Assembly: GCF_008107625.1 (NCBI RefSeq)
Contig: NZ_SDKK01000013.1
Coordinates: forward strand, 62,001 to 126,000
Source of the DNA: Zoogloea oleivorans
Lineage (GTDB): Bacteria; Pseudomonadota; Gammaproteobacteria; Burkholderiales; Rhodocyclaceae
DNA: 64,000 bases
Reading direction: 5' to 3'
The position numbers and the translations under genes are program-made. Positions 54,399 through 63,059 of this stretch are shown piece by piece. How positions within the stretch are numbered: position 1 is the first letter of the stretch; each line of letters starts with the position of its first letter. A model generated the notes under the pieces. It did no database searches, was not told where the DNA came from, and saw only the letters and a program-made list of their open reading frames with translations.

Positions 54399-55084
54399 CA
54401 GGCAAGCCTCATGGAAAGGAAGCGGGCGATGTCGTGCAGGCTGGTGGCCTGCGGCACGCCGGCCGCCCGCACGTCGTCGGCGGGCTGCAGCAGGTCGGGC
54501 ACCATGATCACCCGGGCGCCGGCCGCCAGGGCGCCGCGCACCCCGGCGTTCGAATCTTCGAGCACCAGACAATTCGCCACCGGCACGCCGAGGCGCTCGG
54601 CGGCAGCCAGGAAGATGTCCGGCGCCGGCTTGCCGCAGGCCACTTCGTCGCCGCACACCATGCCGTGCACGCGCGCCAGCAGGCCTACCGCCGCCAGCTT
54701 GGGCTCGGCCCGCGAGCGCCGCGTGGAGGTGGCGACGACGCGTCCGAGGGCCATGCCGTCGAGCACGTCGAACAGTTCGGTGACGCCGCCCTTCAGCGGA
54801 ATGCGCCCTTCGGCAATGGCCAGTTCATAGAGGCGGCCAAAAGCTTCGTAGAGTTCGGCGGTGGGGTAATCGTCGCCCAGGTGACGGCGGATCACCGCCG
54901 GGCCGTCCTTCGAGTTCAGGCCGACCAGCGCCAGCCCCACTTCGTAGCGCCACGGCACGCCCAGTTCGGCCGCCGCCAGTGCGACGGTGGCGAGGGCGAC
55001 CCGCTCGCTGTCGAGGAGCAGGCCGTCCATGTCGAAGATGACCGCATGAACATCATGCGGGGCAAAGGGCGGGACGAAACTCAT
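54398..55084 (-). CDS. HAD-superfamily phosphatase (beta-phosphoglucomutase-like)
   Basis: A 228-residue HAD hydrolase of subfamily IA. VIFDMDGLLLDSE carries the nucleophile Asp and the acid/base Asp, VVATSTRRSRAEP the motif-II Thr, ACGKPAPDIFLAAAERLGV the motif-III Lys and CLVLEDSNAGVRGALAAGA the motif-IV acid. The alpha-helical cap fits beta-PGM or phosphoglycolate-phosphatase-like enzymes. It overlaps the UbiA gene by 4 nt. Substrate unknown. Confidence 0.9.
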   Translation of the reverse strand: MSFVPPFAPHDVHAVIFDMDGLLLDSERVALATVALAAAELGVPWRYEVGLALVGLNSKDGPAVIRRHLGDDYPTAELYEAFGRLYELAIAEGRIPLKGGVTELFDVLDGMALGRVVATSTRRSRAEPKLAAVGLLARVHGMVCGDEVACGKPAPDIFLAAAERLGVPVANCLVLEDSNAGVRGALAAGARVIMVPDLLQPADDVRAAGVPQATSLHDIARFLSMRLA

Positions 55085-56049
55085 GACAGGGCTCCCGGCC
55101 AGCGTCCGAAGGCCAGGGTAGCGGCGAGGACGAGACCGTGCAGGTGGGCGGCAGCGACGGTCAGCTTGAGGGCCGGCGCCAGCTCGGACGGCTCGCTGGC
55201 GTGGGCCATCAGGTAACGGGCGGCGCGAAAGGAGAGGATCAGGGTCAGCGCGGCAGCGGCGGCCCCCTGCGGCAACCGGTCGCGCCCGACCATCAGCACC
55301 AGCCATCCGTAAGCCAGCAGCACCAGGCCCAGGTAGGCCCACTTGGCGTTCTCCGGGCCAAGGCGTACCACCAGCGTGCGCTTGCCGGCCGCCTCGTCAC
55401 CGCGCCGGTCGGGGAATTCGTTGATGAACAGGATGGCCGCCACCAGCAGTGCATAGGACAGACCAGCGATCAGCGGCAGCGCCGAAAAACCACCACGCTG
55501 CACGAAGTCGGTGCCGATCACCACGATCAGCCAGCCGGCGGCCACCGCCGCCTCGCCCAGCCCGCGCGACACCAGGGCCAGCGGCGGCGCGGTGTAAGCC
55601 CAGCCGAGAAAGAGCCCGGCCAGACCAATGAGGATCAGCCCGGGCGCCGACTGCACGGCAAGCCACAGGCCGGCCGGCACCACCAACGCCAGCAAGCCGT
55701 AGCCCAGGCGGCCGGTCTCGGCCTCGGAGAGCACCCCGTTCTGGATGAAGCGGCTGCCGCCGGTGAAGGGAAAGAGCCGCTCGGTATTGGCCGCGTCGGC
55801 GCCGCTCTGCGCATCGTAATAGTCGTTGAGCACGTTGATGCCAGCATGGGCGACGAGGGCGAAGAAGATCGTCAGCCCGGCTTTCAGGCCGTCGATGGGC
55901 AGGCCGCTGCCATGCGCCACCGCCAGCCCGATCAGGCAGGCGCAGAGGGTCACACCCAGGAAGGCCGGGCGGGTCGCCAGCAGGCCGGCGAGCAGTGGAC
56001 GGGCGCGCAGGGCGATGGCAGGTTCGGCAGGAGGCGCAGTGGCAGGCAT
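55081..56049 (-). CDS. UbiA-family prenyltransferase (MenA-like)
   Basis: A 322-residue inner-membrane prenyltransferase. The first Asp motif is NVLNDYYDAQSGADAAN, the second FINEFPDRRGDEAAGKRTL, both needed to bind prenyl diphosphate through Mg2+. About eight or nine membrane segments are visible. Sequence flavour (FTGGSRFIQNGVLSEAET; LGWAYTAPPLALVSRGLGE) is that of 1,4-dihydroxy-2-naphthoate prenyltransferase MenA. No other menaquinone gene is nearby, so a related aromatic acceptor is possible. It heads a coupled chain: UbiA, HAD, secreted protein, GST, ruvA, DUF4442. Confidence 0.88.
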   Translation of the reverse strand: MPATAPPAEPAIALRARPLLAGLLATRPAFLGVTLCACLIGLAVAHGSGLPIDGLKAGLTIFFALVAHAGINVLNDYYDAQSGADAANTERLFPFTGGSRFIQNGVLSEAETGRLGYGLLALVVPAGLWLAVQSAPGLILIGLAGLFLGWAYTAPPLALVSRGLGEAAVAAGWLIVVIGTDFVQRGGFSALPLIAGLSYALLVAAILFINEFPDRRGDEAAGKRTLVVRLGPENAKWAYLGLVLLAYGWLVLMVGRDRLPQGAAAAALTLILSFRAARYLMAHASEPSELAPALKLTVAAAHLHGLVLAATLAFGRWPGALS

Positions 56050-56215
56050 CGGTACGGCGCAGAGTCAGGACATGCAATGCTGCGGCGGGGCGGCGCCCCG
56101 GTCAAGCTGCCGTGGCGTGAATGCACGCCCGCCAGTCCGGCGGCGGCCCGCGCGACAAGGGCCGGCCTGATCGGTTAGCATCGACAGCCGTTCATCCAGC
56201 CGGCGCCTGACGACA

Positions 56216-58648
56216 TTGAACACCACCGCCTCCTCTTCCCACCCGCCTGCCGTTCGCCCCCGGCGGCCCATCGCTCCCCGCCTGTATGGCACGCTGGCGG
56301 CGCTGGGCGCCCTCGCAGGCCTGGCCATCTGGCTGTGGATGTATCCCCTCGACAAGGGCGTGGCCGGTGCCCTGCTGGCGGCCTACGTGGTGCTGGTGCT
56401 CATGCGCCCGGGCAGTTGGCTGGTGGTCCTGCCGACCCTGTGGCCGGTCATCGAGCTGGCGCCGTGGACCGGGCAGATTTACTTCACCGAAAGCGACGCG
56501 CTGGCGCTGGCCACCCTCCTCGCCCTCGGACTGCGCGAAGCCATCGCACCACCAGCGCCAACACTCAGTGGACGTGCACCGGTCAAGCTCAACGTGGCGG
56601 CGCTGACCCTTTTCGGGTTGCTCGCCGGCAGCGTGCTGGCCTCCGGCCTGCGCGGCCTGCTGCCAATGCCGGCGCTGGAGCCGGACGTCCTGATCAACTA
56701 CAGCTCGACCCTCAACGCCCTGCGCGTCGGCAAGGGCTTCGTGCTGGCCTTTGCGCTGATTCCCTTTCTGCACCTGGCGATCCGCCGTGACGGCGACGCG
56801 GCCCTCGGCCGCTTCACCACCGGCCTCACCCTCGGCCTCACCTCCTGCGCGCTGGCCGCCCTGTGGGAGCGGCTGGCCTTTCCCGGCTTTACCAACTTTG
56901 CCAGCGACTACCGCAGCACGGCCCTGTTCTGGGAAATGCACGTCGGCGGCGCCACGCTCGATGCGTGGCTGATGCTCAGCTTTCCCTTCGCCCTGGCCAG
57001 CCTGCTGGGCGCCCGCAGCCCACTGGCGCGCGGCCTGGCCCTGGTGGCAGTCGGGCTGGGCGGCTATGCGATCTTCACTACCTTCTCGCGGATCGTTTTC
57101 GGGGCGGTACTGGTGGTGATTGGCGTACTCGGCGGTGTGGCCCTGCTGCGCCCGGCCACGCCACATCGGGTGGAAACCCCGCGCGGCCACCCTCGCGTCC
57201 TGCTGGCCCTGGGCGGGGCCGTACTGGCGGGTTGCTTCCTGGCTTTCGGAGGCGGCGGCTATCGCGGCATGCTGGCCTTTGCCGGCCTGGCCCTGCTCGC
57301 CTACCAGGCGGGTGGCCTGCTGGCCGGCGCCCGGGTCGGGCAACTCCTGGCCGGCGCCCTGGCCGGCCTGATCCTGCTGCTGGCCAGCCTCCTTGCCACC
57401 GCCTGGGTACCCAAGGGGGCCTACCTGATTTATGCGCTGTCCTGGTCGGCCACCGCCCTTTTACTGTGGCAGGCGGAGCGCAGCGGCAGCAAGCCGGCGC
57501 TCGCCCTGCTGACCGCCCTGCTGGTGTGGACCGGCGCCAATGCGGTGGAAGTCGGCGTTTTCTGGGGTGAAGCGGCGGCACTGCCGGGCGCCGCCCTGGC
57601 CGTTTGTCTGGTACTACTTGCCGTGGCCGTGCAGGCCATTCGCAGCACGCCCCTGTGGACGCCAAGATCGCAGGACGTCTTCACCGTCGGCGCCCTGCTG
57701 GGCGTCAGCGGCATGGTGGTTGCCACCCTTGGCAGCGCCTATATGGGTAGCCGCCTGTCCACCACCAGCGGCGACCTCGGCAGCCGCCTCACTCACTATA
57801 GAGAGAGCGCCAGCCTGGTGCGCAGCCCCACCGACACCCTCCTCGGCATCGGCCTCGGACGCTTTCCGGATGCCTTTTTCTGGCAGCCGCCGGCCGACGG
57901 TTTTCCGGGCAGCGTGCGCCTGCGTCAAAGCCCCGAGGGGCATTACCTGCAGATAGGCGGCTCACGCTTCGTGCGTGGTTACGGGGAGATGCTGCGCGTC
58001 GGCCAGCGCGTGCCGGTGGATACCGCCACCCCCTTCCATTACCGGCTGCGGGCCCGCAGCGACAAAGACGTGGCGCTGCTGCTGTTCATCTGCCGGAAAC
58101 ACCTGCTCTACGCCGATGGCTGCGCCAGTCAGGCCGTCAAGCTGAAGGGGGGTGCCGGCTGGGAGCAGTTCGAAGGTGTATCGACCGGCGGCGAACTGCC
58201 GGCCAGCGGCTGGCCGCCGCGGCTGGCCTTCTTCTCGATGAGTGTGGAAGCGCCCGTCGATGTGGATGTGGACAACGTCGAGCTGACCGATGCCACCGGG
58301 CGCCCGCTTCTGCGCAACGGCAACTTTGGCCGCGGGGAAGACTTCTGGTTCTTCACCTCGGACCGGGACCACTTGCCCTGGCACGCCAAGAACCTGTTCC
58401 TGCACGTGTACATCGAACAGGGCCTGCTGGGCCTCGGCGCTCTCGGACTGGCCCTCGTCGTGGCGGCTGTGCGTCTGCTGAGAAGCCCGACCCGGCACCA
58501 CCCGCTGGCGCCCATCCTGCTGGCGGCGCTGGCCGCGGTGACCGTCGTCGGGTTGGTGGACAGCCTGCTCGACATGCCGCGGCTGACCGTTTTCATCTAC
58601 CTGCTGCTGTGGCTCGGGCTGACCCTGCGCAAACCGGCGCCAGCCTGA
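56216..58648 (+). CDS. O-antigen ligase-like membrane protein with an inserted beta-sandwich-like domain
   Basis: An 810-residue polytopic protein. About eleven to twelve hydrophobic segments (LYGTLAALGALAGLAIWLWM; LNVAALTLFGLLAGSVLASG; VLRPATP region onward) and, late, HAKNLFLHVYIEQGLLGLGA, the His-Asn...Glu-x-G-x-x-G signature of Wzy/WaaL ligases. TLLGIGLGRFPDAFF before it is the other Wzy_C landmark. Between them (about residues 565-715) sits an unusual extracytoplasmic domain with beta-rich, carbohydrate-binding-like sequence. The start is TTG at 56216: the frame is closed at 56170 and no ATG or GTG lies before the first membrane segment. It probably joins or polymerises glycans at the periplasmic face. 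Confidence 0.78.
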   Translation: MNTTASSSHPPAVRPRRPIAPRLYGTLAALGALAGLAIWLWMYPLDKGVAGALLAAYVVLVLMRPGSWLVVLPTLWPVIELAPWTGQIYFTESDALALATLLALGLREAIAPPAPTLSGRAPVKLNVAALTLFGLLAGSVLASGLRGLLPMPALEPDVLINYSSTLNALRVGKGFVLAFALIPFLHLAIRRDGDAALGRFTTGLTLGLTSCALAALWERLAFPGFTNFASDYRSTALFWEMHVGGATLDAWLMLSFPFALASLLGARSPLARGLALVAVGLGGYAIFTTFSRIVFGAVLVVIGVLGGVALLRPATPHRVETPRGHPRVLLALGGAVLAGCFLAFGGGGYRGMLAFAGLALLAYQAGGLLAGARVGQLLAGALAGLILLLASLLATAWVPKGAYLIYALSWSATALLLWQAERSGSKPALALLTALLVWTGANAVEVGVFWGEAAALPGAALAVCLVLLAVAVQAIRSTPLWTPRSQDVFTVGALLGVSGMVVATLGSAYMGSRLSTTSGDLGSRLTHYRESASLVRSPTDTLLGIGLGRFPDAFFWQPPADGFPGSVRLRQSPEGHYLQIGGSRFVRGYGEMLRVGQRVPVDTATPFHYRLRARSDKDVALLLFICRKHLLYADGCASQAVKLKGGAGWEQFEGVSTGGELPASGWPPRLAFFSMSVEAPVDVDVDNVELTDATGRPLLRNGNFGRGEDFWFFTSDRDHLPWHAKNLFLHVYIEQGLLGLGALGLALVVAAVRLLRSPTRHHPLAPILLAALAAVTVVGLVDSLLDMPRLTVFIYLLLWLGLTLRKPAPA

Positions 58649-58657
58649 GCCCCGCGC

Positions 58658-59830
58658 TCAGTGCGCGGCCTTCGGCGGCTTCATGATGTTGCGCGCCAGG
58701 CTCCAGCGATGCACCTCGGAGGGGCCGTCGTAGATGCGGAAGGCGCGCATGTCGGACCAGATGCGCGCGACGATGGTTTCGGCGGTCACGCCCTGGCCAC
58801 CCAACACCTGCACGCAGCGGTCCACCACCCGCCATTCGGCCTCCGAGCAGATCACCTTGGCCATGCTCGATTCGTTCTTGCCCTTGCCGCCCTGGTCGAG
58901 CACCCACGCGCAATGCCAGATCGCCAGGCGGCTGGTGTGCAGGTCCATCTCGTTGTCGGCGAGCATGAAACCGACGCCCTCGTGCTCACCCAGCGCCTTG
59001 CCGAAAGCCTGACGCTTGCGGGCATAGGCACTGGCCACGTCATGGGCCCGCCGCGCCTGGCCGAGCCAGCGCATGCAGTGAGTCAGACGGGCCGGTGCCA
59101 GGCGCACCTGGGCGTAGCGGAAGCCCTGCCCCACTTCGCCCAGCACGTCAGCCGCCGGCACGCGCAGATTGTTGAAACTCACCACCCCGTGGCCGCCGGT
59201 AAAGCAGGCGTCCAGCGCGTCCATGCTGCGCTCGACGGTGATGCCCGGCTGGTCCATGTCGGCCAGGAACATGGTGGCGCTGCCGTCTTCCATCCTGGCC
59301 ATGATGATGGCGTAGCTGGCACCGGTGGCGCCGGTGATGAACCACTTGCGACCGTTGATCACGTAGTCGTCGCCGTCCTTCACCGCCAGGGTCTGCAGCA
59401 TTGAAGGGTCAGCGCCGGCGCCCGGATCGGGTTCGGTCATGCAAAAGCACGAGCGGATCTTTCCTGCCACCTGGGGCTTCAGCCAGCGCTCCTTCTGGGC
59501 CTCGGTGGCGACGGCTTCCATCAGGTGGATGTTGCCTTCGTCGGGGGCGGCAATGTTGAGCGCCGTCGGGCCGAGGGTGGAATAGCCGGCCTCTTCGAAA
59601 ACGATGGCCTTGGCGAAGTGGTCCAGCCCGAGACCGCCCAGCTCCACCGACGCATGGGGCGTCAGCAGGCCGGCGGCCTTGGCCTTGGCAACCAGTTCGT
59701 TGCGCAGTTCCTCGGTCGGGCCGTGGGCGGTGACGCGGGGGTCTTTCTCGAAGGGAATGATTTCCTCGGCGATGAAACGCCGGGTCTTTTCCTGCAGGGC
59801 CTTGAGTTCGGCCGGGATGTCGAAATTCAT
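58658..59830 (-). CDS. Acyl-CoA dehydrogenase family protein (LvaC/ACAD11-like)
   Basis: A 390-residue FAD enzyme of the acyl-CoA dehydrogenase fold. FCMTEPDPGAGADPSMLQTL and VINGRKWFITGATGASYAII are the flavin-binding strands; VQVLGGQGVTAETIVARIWS, then RIYDGPSEVHRWSLARNIM the C-terminal bundle. The pattern of an ACAD following an aminoglycoside-phosphotransferase-like kinase and a DUF6285 protein matches lvaABC of Pseudomonas putida, where this protein handles a 4-phosphoacyl-CoA rather than desaturating at C2-C3. Its start is 17 nt after the DUF6285 stop. Confidence 0.88.
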   Translation of the reverse strand: MNFDIPAELKALQEKTRRFIAEEIIPFEKDPRVTAHGPTEELRNELVAKAKAAGLLTPHASVELGGLGLDHFAKAIVFEEAGYSTLGPTALNIAAPDEGNIHLMEAVATEAQKERWLKPQVAGKIRSCFCMTEPDPGAGADPSMLQTLAVKDGDDYVINGRKWFITGATGASYAIIMARMEDGSATMFLADMDQPGITVERSMDALDACFTGGHGVVSFNNLRVPAADVLGEVGQGFRYAQVRLAPARLTHCMRWLGQARRAHDVASAYARKRQAFGKALGEHEGVGFMLADNEMDLHTSRLAIWHCAWVLDQGGKGKNESSMAKVICSEAEWRVVDRCVQVLGGQGVTAETIVARIWSDMRAFRIYDGPSEVHRWSLARNIMKPPKAAH

Positions 59831-59847
59831 GTGCTGTCTCCTGGGGC

Positions 59848-60222
59848 TCAGTTCAGGCCGGCCTGCTTGAGGTATTTCGGATTGGAGACCCGCAGGCGGG
59901 CCGTCACTTCGGCCAGCAGCAACTGGCCGACGGCCGGCAGGCGGGTGTCGAAACGGCCTTCGCGCAGGTCATGGGCCAGGCGCACGGCAAATTCGTCGAT
60001 GCCGGCGCTGGTCGCCGCGCTGCCGTACAGCTCGTGCAACAGGGCTGCTTCGGCCTGGTCCTGGCTGGCGTCGGCCTGGATTTCGCGCATCGAGATGGCC
60101 AGCGCGTTGGCGGCCATCAGGGCGGTGTAGTGCTGCTCCTTGGGCAAGTGGGGCAGCAGTTCGTTGAGCAGGCCGTCGCGGGCGATCTTGAGCAGCTCGG
60201 CGGCAGTGGGCAGGCTACGCAT
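59848..60222 (-). CDS. DUF6285 small protein (LvaB-like)
   Basis: A 124-residue helical protein: PTAAELLKIARDGLLNELLP, HYTALMAANALAISMREIQA and FAVRLAHDLREGRFD. The family occurs between a phosphotransferase and an acyl-CoA dehydrogenase in many bacteria and corresponds by position to LvaB, needed for the kinase step in levulinate breakdown. ATG 60222 has AGGAG 10 nt upstream; a GTG at 60231 is too close to it. It overlaps the kinase stop (60215) by 8 nt. No catalytic motif is seen; it is probably a kinase partner. Confidence 0.8.
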   Translation of the reverse strand: MRSLPTAAELLKIARDGLLNELLPHLPKEQHYTALMAANALAISMREIQADASQDQAEAALLHELYGSAATSAGIDEFAVRLAHDLREGRFDTRLPAVGQLLLAEVTARLRVSNPKYLKQAGLN

Positions 60223-61276
60223 GGCGGGCACGCTCCTCTTCGATGGCGTTGATTTCCTGGACCAGATCCAGCTCGATTTCCGGCAGCATGCGGCCGGTCA
60301 GGGCCAGTTCCAGCGACGGCTGCTCGCCGGACAAATGGCGTTCGGCCTGCATCAGGGCGATCACTGCCCAGCGCATCGTGCCCATCACCTTCCAGTAGGG
60401 CAGCGCCGACAGGTCCAGCGGCTGACCGGTGACGGTCGCGTAACCGCGGGCGAAGGCCTCGGCGCTACCGACGCCGCCGGCCTCGTGCTCCCAGGCGCCA
60501 AAGCGCCAGCAGCGGGCACACAGCCAGCCCAGGTCTTCCATCGGATCGCTCCAGCCGGCGAATTCCCAGTCGAGAATGCCGGACAGCCGCTTGTCCTCGA
60601 CCATGTAGTTGCCGGTGCGGAAATCGCCGTGGGTCAGCACCGTTTCACCACCGACCGGGGCATTCAGTTCGAGCCAGCGCAGGGCCCATTCGAGGGTCGG
60701 CTGGGGGCGCCCGATGGCGTCGATCAGGCGGCGGTATTCGGCCACCCGCGCCAGTGCCGGGGAGCCCTCTGGAACAGAGAGGAAGTCGAAGGATGCAACC
60801 GGCGGCCGCACCTGGTGCAGCCTGGCCAGCTCGCTGCCCATCTCGGCCAGCAGGGCCTCGCGCTCGTCGGTCGTCAGATCGCCGCGCACCAGCGGACGCG
60901 CCGCGGCCGAGCCGCCAACCCGGCGCATGAGGTAGAAGTCGCGGCCAAACTCGCCCTGGTCGCGGTGCAGCCACAGGGGCTCGGGCACCTTCACGCCAGC
61001 GGCAAAGGCCACCTTCAGCACAGCGAATTCCTGGGCCCGGCTCAGGCTGATGCTCAGCCCGGAGGGAGAATCGGTGCGCAGCACCAGCGTGTGCCGGCCG
61101 GCCCACGGGCCACCGCTGATGCTCAGGTCGAGCGCCAGGTTCTCCTGGATGGCGCCGCCGCCGAGGCGCTTGCAGCTATGCACTTCGACCGCCTCGGCGC
61201 CCGCCTCACGCTGCAGGAAGCCGGCGACGAAGGTCTCGACGTCCGGCTTTTGCGTTGTTTCCTTGTTCGCGTCCAC
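60215..61276 (-). CDS. APH-family phosphotransferase (LvaA/ACAD10-like kinase)
   Basis: A 353-residue small-molecule kinase of the aminoglycoside phosphotransferase fold. The Brenner motif THGDFRTGNYMVEDKRLSG holds the catalytic Asp and Mg2+-binding Asn; GILDWEFAGWSDPMEDLGW supplies the second metal Asp. An N-lobe with KRLGGGAIQENLALDLSISG precedes it. The context (DUF6285 and ACAD) suggests the substrate is a 4-hydroxyacyl-CoA, phosphorylated before elimination. First gene of the trio; 112 nt of repeat-bearing DNA separate it from pntB. Confidence 0.88.
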   Translation of the reverse strand: MDANKETTQKPDVETFVAGFLQREAGAEAVEVHSCKRLGGGAIQENLALDLSISGGPWAGRHTLVLRTDSPSGLSISLSRAQEFAVLKVAFAAGVKVPEPLWLHRDQGEFGRDFYLMRRVGGSAAARPLVRGDLTTDEREALLAEMGSELARLHQVRPPVASFDFLSVPEGSPALARVAEYRRLIDAIGRPQPTLEWALRWLELNAPVGGETVLTHGDFRTGNYMVEDKRLSGILDWEFAGWSDPMEDLGWLCARCWRFGAWEHEAGGVGSAEAFARGYATVTGQPLDLSALPYWKVMGTMRWAVIALMQAERHLSGEQPSLELALTGRMLPEIELDLVQEINAIEEERARHA

Positions 61277-61310
61277 TGGGTTTCCTCTCCTTTGTGTGGT
61301 GTCTTTATTC

Positions 61311-61378
61311 CTGTGGGCCGGGTGCTTGTCCGACAGCGCCTTGATGACGCTTGTTGTCGGACTGAAGTCCGACCCACA
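61311..61378. repeat. Degenerate/intact pair of the 18-bp dispersed palindrome
   Basis: An intact core GTCGGACTGAAGTCCGAC lies at 61356-61373, with CCACAGG after it. Opposite it, CTGTGGGCCGGGTGCTTGTC... at 61311-61334 keeps the outer GTGGG tail and GTCCGAC but has lost the symmetric centre. It fills the gap between pntB and the kinase gene. Confidence 0.8.
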
Positions 61379-61387
61379 GGGCTCTGT

Positions 61388-62761
61388 TCAAACCGACATC
61401 GCCTTCACGTGCTGGATCACTTCCCCGATGGCCTGCTGGGCCGAGCCGTACAGCAGCCGGGTGTTTTCCTTGTAGAACAGCGCGTTCTCGATGCCCGAGT
61501 AACCCGTGCCCTTGCCGCGCTTCACGACGATGACGTTCTGCGCCAAGTCGGCGTTGAGAATCGGCATGCCGTAGATCGGGCTCGATTTGTCGGTGCGCGC
61601 CGAGGGGTTCACCACGTCGTTGGCGCCGATCACCAGCGCCACGTCGGCCTGGGCGAAGTCACCGTTGATTTCCTCGAGGTCGAAGATCTTCTCGTAGGGC
61701 ACGCCGGCTTCGGCGAGCAGCACGTTCATGTGGCCGGGCATCCGGCCAGCCACCGGGTGGATCGCGAAGACCACCTCGACACCGGCTTCTTCAAGCAGCT
61801 CGGCCATTTCCCACACCTTGTGCTGGGCGCCGGCCACCGCCATGCCGTAGCCCGGCACGATGATGACCTTGCTGGCGTAGCGCATCAGGGCGGCGGCATC
61901 CATCGCGCCGAGTTCCTTCTGCTCGCCCTCGACGGCTTCGCCGCCACCGGCAGCGGCCATCGGCACGAAGAGGATGTTGCTGATCGGCCGGTTCATGGCC
62001 TTGGCCATCAGCTGGGTGAGCAGGGTGCCAGCGGCGCCGACGACGATGCCGGCGATGATCAGCGCGGGGATGCCCATCACGAAGCCTTCAAAGCCCACGG
62101 CCAGGCCGGTGAAGGCGTTGAACAGCGAGATGACGACCGGCATGTCGGCCCCGCCGATCGGCAGGGTGATGATCACGCCGAGCAGCAGCGCCAGCACGAA
62201 GAAGGCGCCGACCAGCAGCGGGTCGATGGTCGGGGCGATGACGATGGCGCCGCCGACAGCGATGGTCACCAGCGCCAGCACGATGTTCACCGCGTTCTGG
62301 GCGGGCAGCCGGAAGGCTTTTTTCATGACGCCCTGCAGCTTGGCCCAGGCGATGACGGAGCCGGAGAAGGAGACCGCGCCGATCAGCGCGCCGAGGGTGG
62401 CGAGCAGGGTGACAACGACGCCGTGCATTTCACCGCGGGCGAATTCGACCGCAGCAATCGCCGCCGCGGCGCCGCCGCCCATGCCGTTGTAGATGGCGAC
62501 CATCTGCGGCATGTCGGTCATGGCGACCTTCTTGCCGGAGATCCACGCCACCGCCCCGCCAAGGGTGATGGCGAGGAGCATGAGGGCGAAGTTGTGCATG
62601 CCCGGGGTGAGGAAGGTGACCACGGTGGCGAGCACCATGCCGACCCCGGCCCAGACGATGCCTTTACGGGCCGACACCGGCGAGCTCATGCCCTTGAGGC
62701 CGAGGATGAAGAGGATCGCGGCGACGAAGTAGCTCGCGTCAATCAGCCATTTCATCGCCAT
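61388..62761 (-). CDS. pntB: NAD(P) transhydrogenase subunit beta
   Basis: A 457-residue subunit with eight or nine membrane segments (residues about 1-265) and a C-terminal NADP(H)-binding domain III (IIVPGYGMAVAGAQHKVWEM; VVFAIHPVAGRMPGHMNVLL; DVALVIGANDVVNPSA; GKGTGYSGIENALFY). It couples proton flow to hydride transfer from NADH to NADP+, supplying NADPH, for example to the reductases in this window. The ATG at 62761 shares one base with the preceding stop (TAATG). Confidence 0.95.
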   Translation of the reverse strand: MAMKWLIDASYFVAAILFILGLKGMSSPVSARKGIVWAGVGMVLATVVTFLTPGMHNFALMLLAITLGGAVAWISGKKVAMTDMPQMVAIYNGMGGGAAAAIAAVEFARGEMHGVVVTLLATLGALIGAVSFSGSVIAWAKLQGVMKKAFRLPAQNAVNIVLALVTIAVGGAIVIAPTIDPLLVGAFFVLALLLGVIITLPIGGADMPVVISLFNAFTGLAVGFEGFVMGIPALIIAGIVVGAAGTLLTQLMAKAMNRPISNILFVPMAAAGGGEAVEGEQKELGAMDAAALMRYASKVIIVPGYGMAVAGAQHKVWEMAELLEEAGVEVVFAIHPVAGRMPGHMNVLLAEAGVPYEKIFDLEEINGDFAQADVALVIGANDVVNPSARTDKSSPIYGMPILNADLAQNVIVVKRGKGTGYSGIENALFYKENTRLLYGSAQQAIGEVIQHVKAMSV

Positions 62762-63045
62762 TATTTCTTCTCCTTCGACTTGAACATGGCGAGCATGCGT
62801 TCGGTCACCACGTAGCCGCCGGCGGCGTTGGCCGCACCGAGCAGCACGGCAACGAAGCCGAGGGCCTGCTCGAGCGGCGTTTCGGCCTGGCCGAGGGCGA
62901 TCATGCCGCCCACCAGCACGACGCCGTGCACAAAGTTGGAGCCGGACATCAGCGGGGTGTGCAGGATCACCGGCACACGGGAAATCACCTCGTAGCCGGT
63001 GAAGGCGGCGAGCATGAAGATGTAGATTGCGACAAAGCCGTCCAT
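62761..63045 (-). CDS. pntAb: NAD(P) transhydrogenase alpha subunit, membrane part (PntAb)
   Basis: A 94-residue membrane protein with three segments (FVAIYIFMLAAFTGYEVISR; FVHGVVLVGGMIALGQ; ALGFVAVLLGAANAAGGYVV), matching the C-terminal third of E. coli PntA. In this three-gene form, known from Rhodospirillum rubrum and many proteobacteria, it is separate. It starts 14 nt after the soluble subunit and overlaps pntB by 1 nt. Confidence 0.93.
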   Translation of the reverse strand: MDGFVAIYIFMLAAFTGYEVISRVPVILHTPLMSGSNFVHGVVLVGGMIALGQAETPLEQALGFVAVLLGAANAAGGYVVTERMLAMFKSKEKK

Positions 63046-63059
63046 GGGGTCGTCTCCGG

